Positions 15,459-23,822 of a stretch of 64,000 bases of DNA are shown in pieces (position 1 is the first letter of the stretch; each line of letters starts with the position of its first letter). The DNA lies in assembly GCF_015712165.1 (NCBI RefSeq), contig NZ_JADPZX010000003.1:372001-436000 (forward strand), in the 5' to 3' direction. The DNA is from Streptomyces spinoverrucosus (lineage in GTDB: Bacteria; Actinomycetota; Actinomycetes; Streptomycetales; Streptomycetaceae). The notes beneath the pieces were generated by a model. It was not told where the DNA came from. It saw nothing but the letters and a program-made list of their open reading frames with translations, and did no database searches. The position numbers and the translations under genes were made by a program.

Positions 15459-18299
15459 ATGTCCCAGCGCCCTCGCGCAGGGCTGCGATGGCTCACCGCA
15501 CTGGCCCTGGTCGTGTCCGGGGCCGCGTTGACCGCACCCCAACGCGCGGCAGCCGCCCCCGCAGACCTCCCGCCCTCCGACTACCAGCAGGTGCAACTCG
15601 CCACCGGCGCTGCCGAGATGGGTGAACCCATGTCGCTGGCCGTGCTGCCCGACCGCTCCGTGCTGCACACCGCGCGCGACGGCACGATCCGCCTCACCGA
15701 CGCCGCGGGCAACACCAAGCAGGCCGGGAAGCTGGACGTCTACACGCACGACGAGGAAGGCCTCCAGGGCATCGCCGTCGACCCCGCCTTCGCAACGAAC
15801 CGCTATGTCTACGCCTTCTACTCCCCGAAGTTGAACACCCCGGCGGGTGACGCCCCCACCACGGGCAGCGCCGCCGACTTCGAGCCCTGGAAAGGGCACC
15901 TCAACCTGTCGCGGTTCACGCTGCGCAGCGACGGCACCCTGGACATGGCCGGTGAGAAGGTCCTCCTCGAAGTGCCCACCGACCGCGGTCAGTGCTGCCA
16001 CGTCGGCGGCGACATCGACTTCGACGCGGCCGGGAACCTCTACCTGACCACCGGCGACGACACCAACCCGTTCGACTCCTCCGGGTACGCGCCGATCGAC
16101 GAACGCACCAACCGCAACCCGCAGTTCGACGCCCAGCGCAGCTCCGGCAACACCAACGACCTGCGCGGCAAGGTGCTGCGGATCAAGCCGACCGCCGACG
16201 GCGGCTACACCATCCCCTCGGGCAACCTCTTCGCCCCCGGCACCGCGAACACCCGGCCCGAGATCTACGCGATGGGCTTCCGCAACCCGTTCCGGATGTC
16301 CGTCGACCGCGCCACCGGCACGGTCTACCTCGGCGACTACGGTCCCGACGCCGGCGGCACCGACCCGGGCCGGGGACCCGGCGGCCAGGTGGAGTTCAAC
16401 CGCATCACCTCGCCCGGCAACTACGGCTGGCCGTACTGCACCGGCACCAACACCACGAACGAGACGTACAACGAGTACACCTTCCCGAGCGGCCCCTCCG
16501 GCGCCAAGTACAACTGCGCGGGCGGTCCCACGAACAACTCCTTCCGCAACACCGGCCAGTCCCAGCTGCCGGCCGCCAGGCCCAGCTGGATCAAGTACGG
16601 CCTGGACGGCTCACCGCCCGAGTTCGGCGGCGGCTCGGAGTCCCCGATGGGCGGCGAGGTCTACCGCTACGACCCCAACTCGACCTCCACGGTGAAGTTC
16701 CCGCAGTCCCTCGACGGCCGCTACTTCGCCGCCGAGTACGGCCGCCAGTGGATCAAGGCGATCGAGGTCAAGAGCGACGGCACGTACGGCACCATCGAGG
16801 ACGTCCCCTGGAACGGCACCCAGGTGATGGACACCGACTTCGGCCCCGACGGCGCGCTGTACGTCCTGGACTACGGCACCGGGAGCAACAACGCGGGCCT
16901 GTACCGCATCGAGTACATCGGGGGCAGCAACCGCAACCCGATCGCCCAGGCCTCCGCGGACCGCACCTCCGGCGCCCTGCCGCTGACCGTGCGGTTCTCC
17001 TCCCAGGGCAGCTCCGACCCCGAGGGCGGGGCACTCAGCTACTCCTGGAACTTCGGCGACGGCACGACATCCACACAGGCCAACCCCAGCCACACGTACA
17101 CCACCGCGGGCACCTATCGCCCCACGCTCACGGTCCGGGACCCGGAGGGCCTGAGCGGCACGGCCAGCCTGGTGGTCACCGCGGGCAACACCGCGCCGAC
17201 GGTGACCCTGCAACAGCCACCGGACGGGCAGCTGTTCTCCTTCGGTGACACCGTGCCCTTCAGGGTGCAGGTCAGCGACCCCGAGGACGGCACGATCGAC
17301 TGCTCCAAGGTGAAGGTCACCTATCTCCTCGGCCATGACAGCCACACCCACGCCATCACCTCCACCAACGGCTGCGAGGGCAACCTCACCGTCCCGGCCG
17401 ACGGCGAACACGACAGCGCCGCCAACCTCTACGGCGTCTTCGACGCCGAGTACACCGACAAGAGCGGCCTGACCACGCACTCGGTGCGCACCCTGCAGCC
17501 CCGCCACCGCCAGGGCGAGCACTTCGGCGCCCAGTCCGGCATCCAGACCGCCGACCACGCCACCGCCGAGGGCGGCAGGACGGTCGGCTTCACCGACGAC
17601 GGCGACTGGATCTCCTTCAAGCCGTACGTCCTCGCGGGCGCCACGAAGTTCACCGCCCGGGTGGCCTCCGGCGGAGCGGGCGGCAGGATCGAGGTGCGCG
17701 CGGGTTCCACCACCGGGACCCTGCTCGGCACCGCGACCGTGCCGGTGACCGGCGGCTGGGAGAACTACACCGACGTCTCCGCCAACCTCTCCGGCGCGCC
17801 CTCCGGCACCACCGAGCTGTTCCTGGTGTTCCGCGGCCCGACCGGGCAGGGCAACCTGTTCGACCTCGACGCCTTCACCCTCGGCACCGGCTCCACCACG
17901 ACCACGCCGTGGGAGGCGGAGTCGTACAGCTCCGCCTCGGGCGTTCAGCCCGCCGCGCACGGCGCGGCCAGCGGAGGGCTGACCCTCGGCTACATCGACA
18001 ACGGCGACTGGGCCGGCTACGCCTCCGTCTCCACCGCGGGCGCGACCTCGGCCTCCGCGCGGGTCTCCTCGGCCGGCGCCGGCGGCACCCTCCAGTTCCG
18101 CTCCGGTTCACAGACCGGGCCTCTGCTCGGCTCGGTGACGGTGCCGGTGACCGGCAGCTGGGACACCTTCACCACCGTCAACACCACGCTCAACGGCACC
18201 GGAACGGGCCCGCTGTTCCTCACCTTCACCGGAGGGACCGGCAGCCTCTTCGACGTCGACACCTTCACGCTCGCCTCCTCTACGACACGAAAGGGGTGA
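15459..18299 (+). CDS. Secreted PQQ-type sugar dehydrogenase with PKD and two CBM6 modules
   Basis: A 946-residue secreted protein. A signal peptide covers residues 1 to about 33 (cleavage near AAAAP). Residues about 36-490 are a six-bladed glucose/sorbosone dehydrogenase propeller, with YAMGFRNPFRMSVDRATG and VEFNRITSPGNYGWPYC as landmarks. A PKD domain follows (about 492-577, YSWNFGDGTTSTQANPSHTY), then two CBM6-like carbohydrate-binding modules (about 685-800 and 818-940). It probably oxidises a sugar or binds a polysaccharide outside the cell. AGGAAGGA before the ATG is a strong ribosome-binding site. The stop is four bases from the next gene's start, so the pair is co-expressed. Confidence 0.88.
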   Translation: MSQRPRAGLRWLTALALVVSGAALTAPQRAAAAPADLPPSDYQQVQLATGAAEMGEPMSLAVLPDRSVLHTARDGTIRLTDAAGNTKQAGKLDVYTHDEEGLQGIAVDPAFATNRYVYAFYSPKLNTPAGDAPTTGSAADFEPWKGHLNLSRFTLRSDGTLDMAGEKVLLEVPTDRGQCCHVGGDIDFDAAGNLYLTTGDDTNPFDSSGYAPIDERTNRNPQFDAQRSSGNTNDLRGKVLRIKPTADGGYTIPSGNLFAPGTANTRPEIYAMGFRNPFRMSVDRATGTVYLGDYGPDAGGTDPGRGPGGQVEFNRITSPGNYGWPYCTGTNTTNETYNEYTFPSGPSGAKYNCAGGPTNNSFRNTGQSQLPAARPSWIKYGLDGSPPEFGGGSESPMGGEVYRYDPNSTSTVKFPQSLDGRYFAAEYGRQWIKAIEVKSDGTYGTIEDVPWNGTQVMDTDFGPDGALYVLDYGTGSNNAGLYRIEYIGGSNRNPIAQASADRTSGALPLTVRFSSQGSSDPEGGALSYSWNFGDGTTSTQANPSHTYTTAGTYRPTLTVRDPEGLSGTASLVVTAGNTAPTVTLQQPPDGQLFSFGDTVPFRVQVSDPEDGTIDCSKVKVTYLLGHDSHTHAITSTNGCEGNLTVPADGEHDSAANLYGVFDAEYTDKSGLTTHSVRTLQPRHRQGEHFGAQSGIQTADHATAEGGRTVGFTDDGDWISFKPYVLAGATKFTARVASGGAGGRIEVRAGSTTGTLLGTATVPVTGGWENYTDVSANLSGAPSGTTELFLVFRGPTGQGNLFDLDAFTLGTGSTTTTPWEAESYSSASGVQPAAHGAASGGLTLGYIDNGDWAGYASVSTAGATSASARVSSAGAGGTLQFRSGSQTGPLLGSVTVPVTGSWDTFTTVNTTLNGTGTGPLFLTFTGGTGSLFDVDTFTLASSTTRKG

Positions 18300-18303
18300 T
18301 GAC

Positions 18304-20448
18304 ATGACCACCCTCATGCGGCGCCTGCGCCGTGGCGGCGCGGCCCTGATCCTGGCCCTGCTGGGCGCCCTGATCGTCCCGGCGGGCACGGCGCACGCGG
18401 CCTCGTTCGAGATCCTGGTGTTCTCCAAGACCGCCGGATTCCGGCACGACGCGATTCCGGCCGGCATCGACGCCCTGCGTACCCTCGGCCAGCAGAACGA
18501 CTTCACGGTCACGGCCACCGAGGACGCCGGCGCCTTCACCACCGGCAATCTCGCGAACTACGAGGCGGTGGTGTTCCTCAACACCACCGGCGACGTCCTC
18601 AACTCCACCCAGCAGACCGCCCTGCAGTCCTACGTCGACTCCGGCGGCGGCTACCTCGGCGTGCACGCGGCGGCCGACACCGAGTACGACTGGCCGTACT
18701 ACGGGCAGCTCGTCGGCGCCTGGTTCCAGAGCCACCCCGCGATCCAGCAGGCCACGATCAGGAACGAGGACCGGACCCATCCGGCCACCTCGCATCTGGG
18801 CGCGACCTGGACCCGCAGCGACGAGTGGTACAACTACCGGGCCAACCCGCGTCCCAACGTGCACGTCCTGCAGACCCTGGACGAAAGCACCTACAGCGGC
18901 GGCTCGATGGGCGCCGACCACCCCATCACCTGGTGCCACAGCCAGGGCCAGGGCCGTTCCTTCTACACCGGGCTCGGACACACCATCGAGTCCTACGCCG
19001 ACCCGGCCTTCCGTTCCCTGCTGCTGGGCGGGGTGCGGTACGCGGCCGGGCAGGTCGCGGCCAACTGCTCGGTCCCGGCCGGCACCGTACAGGTCGAGGC
19101 CGAGTCGTACACCTCCGGCTCCGGAGTCCAGGTGGCCGCGCACGCCCCCGCCAGCGGCGGCCAGACCCTCGGCTACATCGACAACGGCGACTGGGCGGGC
19201 TACTCCTCCGTCTCCACCGCCGGGGCGAGGACCTTCACGGCGAAGGTGTCGTCCGCGGGCGCGGGCGGCACCATCGAGATCCGCTCGGGCTCGGCCACCG
19301 GCACCCTGCTCGGCTCGGTGGCCGTGCCGGTGACAGGAGGCTGGGAGACGTTCACCACTGTCACGACGACCCTGACGGGATCCGCCTCCGGACCGCTCTT
19401 CCTGAGATTCACCGGCGGTGGCGGTGCCCTGTTCGACATCGACACCTTCAGCCTCGGCGCCGAGCCCGTCTCCGGCACCCTGGCCGACGACGTCCACCTC
19501 TTCTACTACCCCTGGTACGGCAGCCCGGCGGTCAACGGCGGCTGGCGGCACTGGCAGCAGGGCGGCCGCACCCCGCCCGACGACGTCGGCGCCGACTTCT
19601 ACCCGGCGCTCGGCCCGTACGACTCGGCCGACTACGAGGGCGCCGTCGCCCAGCACATGGAGTGGGTCGCCCGGTCGGGCGCCGGCGTGATCGTCTACAG
19701 CTGGTGGGGCCGGGACAGCTATGAGGACCGGCTCGTGCGGGGCGTGCTCGACGCGGCGCACGAGCAGGGCATCCAGGTGGCCTGGCACCTGGAGCCGTAC
19801 GCGGGCCGCACCGCGGCATCGACGGTCGCCGACATCGAGTACATCAACAGCACCTACGGAAGCCACCCGGCCTTCCACCGCTCGTCGGACCACGGCGGCA
19901 GAAGCGCGTTCTACGTGTTCCAGAGCCTGCACATCACCGACTGGACGGCGCTGGACCAGGTCACCGACACCAGCATCGTCCTCGCCCAGACCACCGACAC
20001 CACCAAGATCGCGCACTTCTCCGGCATGTACACCTACGACGGCATCGCGGGGGCAACCGCCCCCGGCTGGAAGCAGGCCGGCGACGACGCCCGCGCCAAC
20101 GGCCTGATCTGGGCCCCGTCCGTCGCGCCGGGCTACATCGACGACCGGGCTGTGCCGGGCAACTCCACGCCCACCGTGGAACGGGCGAACGGCGCGGCCT
20201 ACGACCGGCAGTGGACCAACGCCCTCGACCCGGCGATCGGCGGCTCACCGACGTGGGTGTCGGTGACTTCTTTCAACGAATGGCATGAGGGCAGTTCCAT
20301 CGAACCCGCCGACTCGACACCACCCGGCGGTCATGGCTACCGGACGTACGACGGGGCCTACGGAATGACGGGCCAGGCGGCGGAGACGGCCTACCTGGAC
20401 CGAACCGCGTACTGGGCGAGCCGTTTCGGGGCGGCAGCCCCGCGGTGA
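18304..20448 (+). CDS. Secreted ThuA - CBM6 - GH99 fusion protein
   Basis: A 714-residue secreted protein with three modules. After a signal peptide (1 to about 29, ending AHA) comes a ThuA-like domain (about 30-250; FSKTAGFRHDAIPAGIDAL, YLGVHAAADTEYDW). A CBM6 module spans about 262-385. The rest (about 395-712) is a GH99-type catalytic domain of the endo-alpha-1,2-mannosidase/mannanase family, with HLFYYPWYGSP, AWHLEPYAGR and a late SFNEWHEGS; the glutamates of the last two are candidate catalytic residues. It starts four bases after the dehydrogenase gene. Its likely role is extracellular attack on mannose-containing glycans. Fusion of ThuA to GH99 is unusual. Confidence 0.85.
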   Translation: MTTLMRRLRRGGAALILALLGALIVPAGTAHAASFEILVFSKTAGFRHDAIPAGIDALRTLGQQNDFTVTATEDAGAFTTGNLANYEAVVFLNTTGDVLNSTQQTALQSYVDSGGGYLGVHAAADTEYDWPYYGQLVGAWFQSHPAIQQATIRNEDRTHPATSHLGATWTRSDEWYNYRANPRPNVHVLQTLDESTYSGGSMGADHPITWCHSQGQGRSFYTGLGHTIESYADPAFRSLLLGGVRYAAGQVAANCSVPAGTVQVEAESYTSGSGVQVAAHAPASGGQTLGYIDNGDWAGYSSVSTAGARTFTAKVSSAGAGGTIEIRSGSATGTLLGSVAVPVTGGWETFTTVTTTLTGSASGPLFLRFTGGGGALFDIDTFSLGAEPVSGTLADDVHLFYYPWYGSPAVNGGWRHWQQGGRTPPDDVGADFYPALGPYDSADYEGAVAQHMEWVARSGAGVIVYSWWGRDSYEDRLVRGVLDAAHEQGIQVAWHLEPYAGRTAASTVADIEYINSTYGSHPAFHRSSDHGGRSAFYVFQSLHITDWTALDQVTDTSIVLAQTTDTTKIAHFSGMYTYDGIAGATAPGWKQAGDDARANGLIWAPSVAPGYIDDRAVPGNSTPTVERANGAAYDRQWTNALDPAIGGSPTWVSVTSFNEWHEGSSIEPADSTPPGGHGYRTYDGAYGMTGQAAETAYLDRTAYWASRFGAAAPR

Positions 20449-20474
20449 CCCGGCCCGGCCTCGTGCACCCATGA

Positions 20475-20508
20475 GGGCGTCCGGCCGGCGCGGCCCGGCC
20501 GGACGCCC
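20475..20508. terminator. Hairpin terminator after the GH99 gene
   Basis: Perfect 12-base arms GGGCGTCCGGCC (20475-20486) and GGCCGGACGCCC (20497-20508) begin 26 bases past the stop. This marks the end of the two-gene secreted operon. Confidence 0.75.
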
Positions 20509-20592
20509 GACCGCCCAGACGAACTGTCCAGCCGCGGAGACGCTGCCGGGTCACCGGGACGGCGGGGGAGCGGCGGCGAATAGGGTGATCGC

Positions 20593-21732
20593 ATGTCTGC
20601 CTCTTTGAGCCCTGCGAGAACCCGTGCCGGACTCCGTGCCTCGGCGCGCATATCGGCGGAGCTGCTGTTGGTCCTTGCGGGGACCGCGGTGGTGCTCTGG
20701 CTTCTCGGCCGTATGTGGTCAGTCGTCTGGCCCTTGGTCATCGGCTTGCTACTCACCACACTGACCTGGCCCTTCGCCCGGCTCCTGCGCCGTCACGGCT
20801 GGCCGCCCGCCCTTGCCGCGTCGGTGGTGACCGTGCTTTTCCTCGTAGTGGCCGTCGGCGCCGTCGCGCTCATCGCCGTCCCGGTGGCCTCTCAGTCCGG
20901 TGAGCTGACCGACGGAGTGGTGGAAGGCATCCAGCGGGTGCGGGAGTGGGCGGCGGGCCCGCCGCTGAACATCGGCGACGACCAGATCACCACCGCCCTG
21001 GACACCGCGACCGACCGTCTCCAGAGCAGCGTGGGCAGCATGCTCACCACCCTCGCCACCGGCGTGGGCACCGTCGTCAACGGAGTGGTGACGGCCGTCC
21101 TCGCCCTTTTCCTGATGTTCTTCTTCCTCAAGGACGGGCCGCGGTTCCTGCCCTGGCTCGCGCGCCAGTTGCCGGGGCGCCTCGCCGTCGACGTGCCGGC
21201 CGTGGCCGAGCGCGGGTGGCACACCCTCGGGGCCTTCGTGCGCTCCCAAGCGGCGGTCGGCCTGCTGGACGCCGTCCTCATCGGCGTCGGACTGTGGGTC
21301 CTGGACGTCCCGTTGGTCCTGCCGCTGGCCGTGCTCACCTTCGTGTGCGCGTTCGTGCCGATCGTCGGCGCCCTGTTCGCGGGTTTCGTCGCCGTACTCA
21401 TCGCCCTGGTGTCCAACGGGCTGACGGACGCCTTGATCGTGCTGGCCGTCATCGTGGTGGTCCAACAACTGGAGGGCAATGTCTTCCAGCCCATGATCCA
21501 GAGCCGGGGACTCGGCCTGCACGCGGCGGTCGTCCTGCTGGCGGTGACCCTGGGCGGTAGCCTGGCCGGCATCGTGGGCAGCCTGCTCGCAGTACCGGCC
21601 GCCGCACTGATCGCGGTCGTCTGGGGCTACGTGCGCGAGCAGCTCTCCGAGCCGCCGTCGGCCCCGGAGGGCACCCCGGGCCCCGGGCACGGGACCGATC
21701 CGGAGCCCGCGACCGCCCCGCTCGCGTCCTGA
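20593..21732 (+). CDS. AI-2E family (PerM/YhhT) membrane transporter
   Basis: A 379-residue polytopic membrane protein of the AI-2E exporter family (DUF20). Two N-terminal helices (LLLVLAGTAVVLWLL, VWPLVIGLLLTTLTWPF) precede a periplasmic/extracellular segment of about 70 residues. The conserved C-terminal block follows, with FLKDGPRFLPWL, FVPIVGALFAGF, LEGNVFQPMIQSRGLGLH and LGGSLAGIVGSLLAVPAAAL. The tail is Pro/Glu-rich. Members have been linked to export of signals or to Na+/H+ antiport; the substrate of this one is unknown. It is a single-gene unit, with terminators before it and no coupled neighbour after it. Confidence 0.9.
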   Translation: MSASLSPARTRAGLRASARISAELLLVLAGTAVVLWLLGRMWSVVWPLVIGLLLTTLTWPFARLLRRHGWPPALAASVVTVLFLVVAVGAVALIAVPVASQSGELTDGVVEGIQRVREWAAGPPLNIGDDQITTALDTATDRLQSSVGSMLTTLATGVGTVVNGVVTAVLALFLMFFFLKDGPRFLPWLARQLPGRLAVDVPAVAERGWHTLGAFVRSQAAVGLLDAVLIGVGLWVLDVPLVLPLAVLTFVCAFVPIVGALFAGFVAVLIALVSNGLTDALIVLAVIVVVQQLEGNVFQPMIQSRGLGLHAAVVLLAVTLGGSLAGIVGSLLAVPAAALIAVVWGYVREQLSEPPSAPEGTPGPGHGTDPEPATAPLAS

Positions 21733-22041
21733 CGGGCCTCGCCGGGCACGTCCGCCGCACGTCCACCCGGGTCCCGCCTCGGGCGTTCCCGGCCTCCCGG
21801 CCGGCACATCCTGCGGGGCGCTCCCCGCACCGATGAGGTGAGCATCGCGGGCAGCCGCGGTTCGCGGCCCTTCCGACCCGGGGCAGGGACGGTCCGGCGG
21901 GAAGGACGACAACTGCGGCCCTGGCGCGGCACGTTCGGGGCCCGTCGCGCACGACTGGACGGTCCCGCCCCGTCGACACCCGCTGCGGCCAGTCCCCGCA
22001 TGCGCTCGGCGTGCGTCAGTCTCGGGCGCCGACGGAATGCC
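21733..22041. other. Intergenic DNA, no gene seen
   Basis: GC-rich DNA between the AI-2E transporter and the methyltransferase remnant. Open frames on both strands are Arg/Pro-rich shadows without family features. A few short GGCC-type hairpins occur, none convincing as a terminator. Confidence 0.5.
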
Positions 22042-22480
22042 TCACAGCCGCCGGACGCGCAGTACGCCGGTCAGCATCGGCAGAGTGAACTCGCCGTGGG
22101 CTGTCTCCGCTCTGCTCACGAGGAACGCGCGGATCCGGCCCAGCGTGGCCTGCTGTTCGCGTTCCGGCATGACCAGCACGCCCGCGCGTGTCGCGAGGGT
22201 CGCGACGAGAGAGTCGGCGGTGCGACGCTGCCCGTGCGGGAACTCGGCCTGCGCCAGCTGGTGGACGTGTCGCGCGGGCCGATGACCGCACTTCCGCTGA
22301 CTTGTGCGAGCCGGCCACCACCCACTCGACCTGGTCGTCCAGGACGTTCCACAGGCCCACGGAGGCGTCCGGCAGCGGTATCGCCTCGGCGCTGCCCGGC
22401 AGGGCGTGGACAGCCGGCAGGCAGCGGCGCAGTTCGGTCAGCATGGCCGGGTCGGGCTCGACTGCGATATCGCGGTCCGG
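22042..22480 (-). pseudogene. Remnant of a class I SAM-dependent methyltransferase
   Basis: On the minus strand, the segment near 22365-22460 encodes AVEPDPAMLTELRRCLPAVH and GSAEAIPLPDASV, the motif II/post I region of a type 11 methyltransferase. Nearer the end, in other frames, come RRTADSLVATLATRAGVLVM and AETAHGEFTLPMLTGVLRVR, the typical C-terminus of the same family, with a stop at 22042-22044. The glycine-rich motif I and the middle (roughly 60 residues) are missing and the parts are out of frame. It is a deletion remnant, not a working gene. Confidence 0.65.
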
Positions 22481-22560
22481 CCGGCGCGCCACGGGGATGC
22501 CGAGGGATGGCGGCGGTGTCGACGAGACCCTTGCGGCCACTGGGATCTGCTGCTTCCATC

Positions 22561-22574
22561 AGGTTAGTAAACCT
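22561..22574. promoter_or_regulatory. Short inverted repeat upstream of the GH5 gene
   Basis: AGGTT and AACCT flank AGTA, in an AT-rich stretch 42-55 bases before the GH5 start codon. Similar TTAGTAAA-like sequences are often seen ahead of secreted hydrolase genes in streptomycetes, so this is a plausible promoter-proximal operator. Confidence 0.35.
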
Positions 22575-22615
22575 TCCTGTCGATTATCGGCGATGGCCCG
22601 AGAAACGGAGTCCAG

Positions 22616-23704
22616 GTGAAACTGAGGCTCAATCTGTTACGTCCGGCCGCGGTGGCAGCCGCACTCGGCGGTGCCCTGCTCCTGACCACCGCCGTCCCCA
22701 ATGGCCCCGCTCACGCGAGGCCCGACCAGCGGTCCGCGACGGCCGGCCGGTCGGCCGCGGCAGACACACCGGTCGGCATCAACGGACAGCTCAAGGTCTG
22801 CGGCACCAAGCTCTGCAACAGCCGAGGGAACCCCATCCAGTTGCGCGGCATGAGCACCCACGGCACCCAGTGGTATCCGCACTGTCTGACCAGCGGTTCA
22901 CTCGACGCCCTGGCCCAGGACTGGAAGGCCGACGTCCTGCGCGTCTCGACCTATGTGCAGGAGGGAGGGTACGAGACGAATCCCCGGCACTTCACCAACC
23001 TCGCCAACTCCCTGATCCAGCAGGCGACCGACCGCGGCATGTACGTGATCGTCGACTGGCACATGCTCACCCCCGGTGATCCGCACGCCAACCTGAGCAA
23101 GGCCCGGCAGTTCTTCACCGACATCGCGAACCGCAACAAGGACAAGAACAACATCCTCTACGAGATCGCCAACGAGCCCAGCGGCGTGAGCTGGTCGCGG
23201 ATCAAGAGTTACGCGGAACAGATCATCCCGACCATCCGGGCGATCGACTCCGACGCCCCGGTACTGGTCGGCACCCGCGCATGGTCCTCGTTCGGAGTCT
23301 CCGAAGGCGCCAACGAGTCCGAGGTCGTGAACAACCCCGTCAGGGCCTCCAACATCATGTACACCTTCCACTTCTACGCCGACTCGCACCGCGACGAGTA
23401 CCTCGCGACCCTCTCCCGTGCCGCTGACGCGCTCCCCGTCTTCGTCACCGAGTTCGGCACCCAGAACTACGCCGGTGAAGGCGAGAACGACTTCGCCATG
23501 TCGCAGCGTTATCTCGACCTCATGGCGAGCAAGAAGATCAGCTGGGCGAACTGGAACTTCTCCGACGATCACCGCACCGGAGCCGTCTTCAAAACCGGGA
23601 CCTGCGACAACCCCGGCTCCTGGGTCGGCACAGCACCTCTGAAGCCCGCCGGCGTGTGGATCCGGGACCGCATCAGGACTCCCGACACCTTCCCGGTCGG
23701 CTGA
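22616..23704 (+). CDS. Secreted glycoside hydrolase family 5 endoglucanase
   Basis: A 362-residue GH5 (cellulase A) enzyme. A signal peptide spans about residues 1-34. The catalytic domain opens with LRGMSTHGTQWYP and contains the acid/base glutamate in ILYEIANEPSG (near 185) and the nucleophile in LPVFVTEFGTQ (near 280), as well as WANWNFSDDH near the end. No cellulose-binding module is attached, unlike many streptomycete cellulases. It begins with GTG at 22616, with GGAG five bases upstream. It stands alone, convergent with the beta-galactosidase gene. Activity on beta-1,4-glucan is the family expectation; mannan or another beta-glucan cannot be excluded. Confidence 0.9.
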   Translation: MKLRLNLLRPAAVAAALGGALLLTTAVPNGPAHARPDQRSATAGRSAAADTPVGINGQLKVCGTKLCNSRGNPIQLRGMSTHGTQWYPHCLTSGSLDALAQDWKADVLRVSTYVQEGGYETNPRHFTNLANSLIQQATDRGMYVIVDWHMLTPGDPHANLSKARQFFTDIANRNKDKNNILYEIANEPSGVSWSRIKSYAEQIIPTIRAIDSDAPVLVGTRAWSSFGVSEGANESEVVNNPVRASNIMYTFHFYADSHRDEYLATLSRAADALPVFVTEFGTQNYAGEGENDFAMSQRYLDLMASKKISWANWNFSDDHRTGAVFKTGTCDNPGSWVGTAPLKPAGVWIRDRIRTPDTFPVG

Positions 23705-23822
23705 CTCCGGCAGCGCGCGAGTCGGAGACGCCGCACAGGCCGACGGCGGCGCGCCCGGGGACCGGCCACGAAACTGCCGGACTGCCGGGCGCGACCGCCG
23801 GGTTCGCTTGTCCCGTCGGGAA

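Noticed and set aside
16611-17960. 449-residue minus-strand frame inside the PQQ dehydrogenase gene
   Set aside because: Valine/glycine/arginine-rich shadow of the secreted protein's coding strand; no ribosome-binding site or domain.
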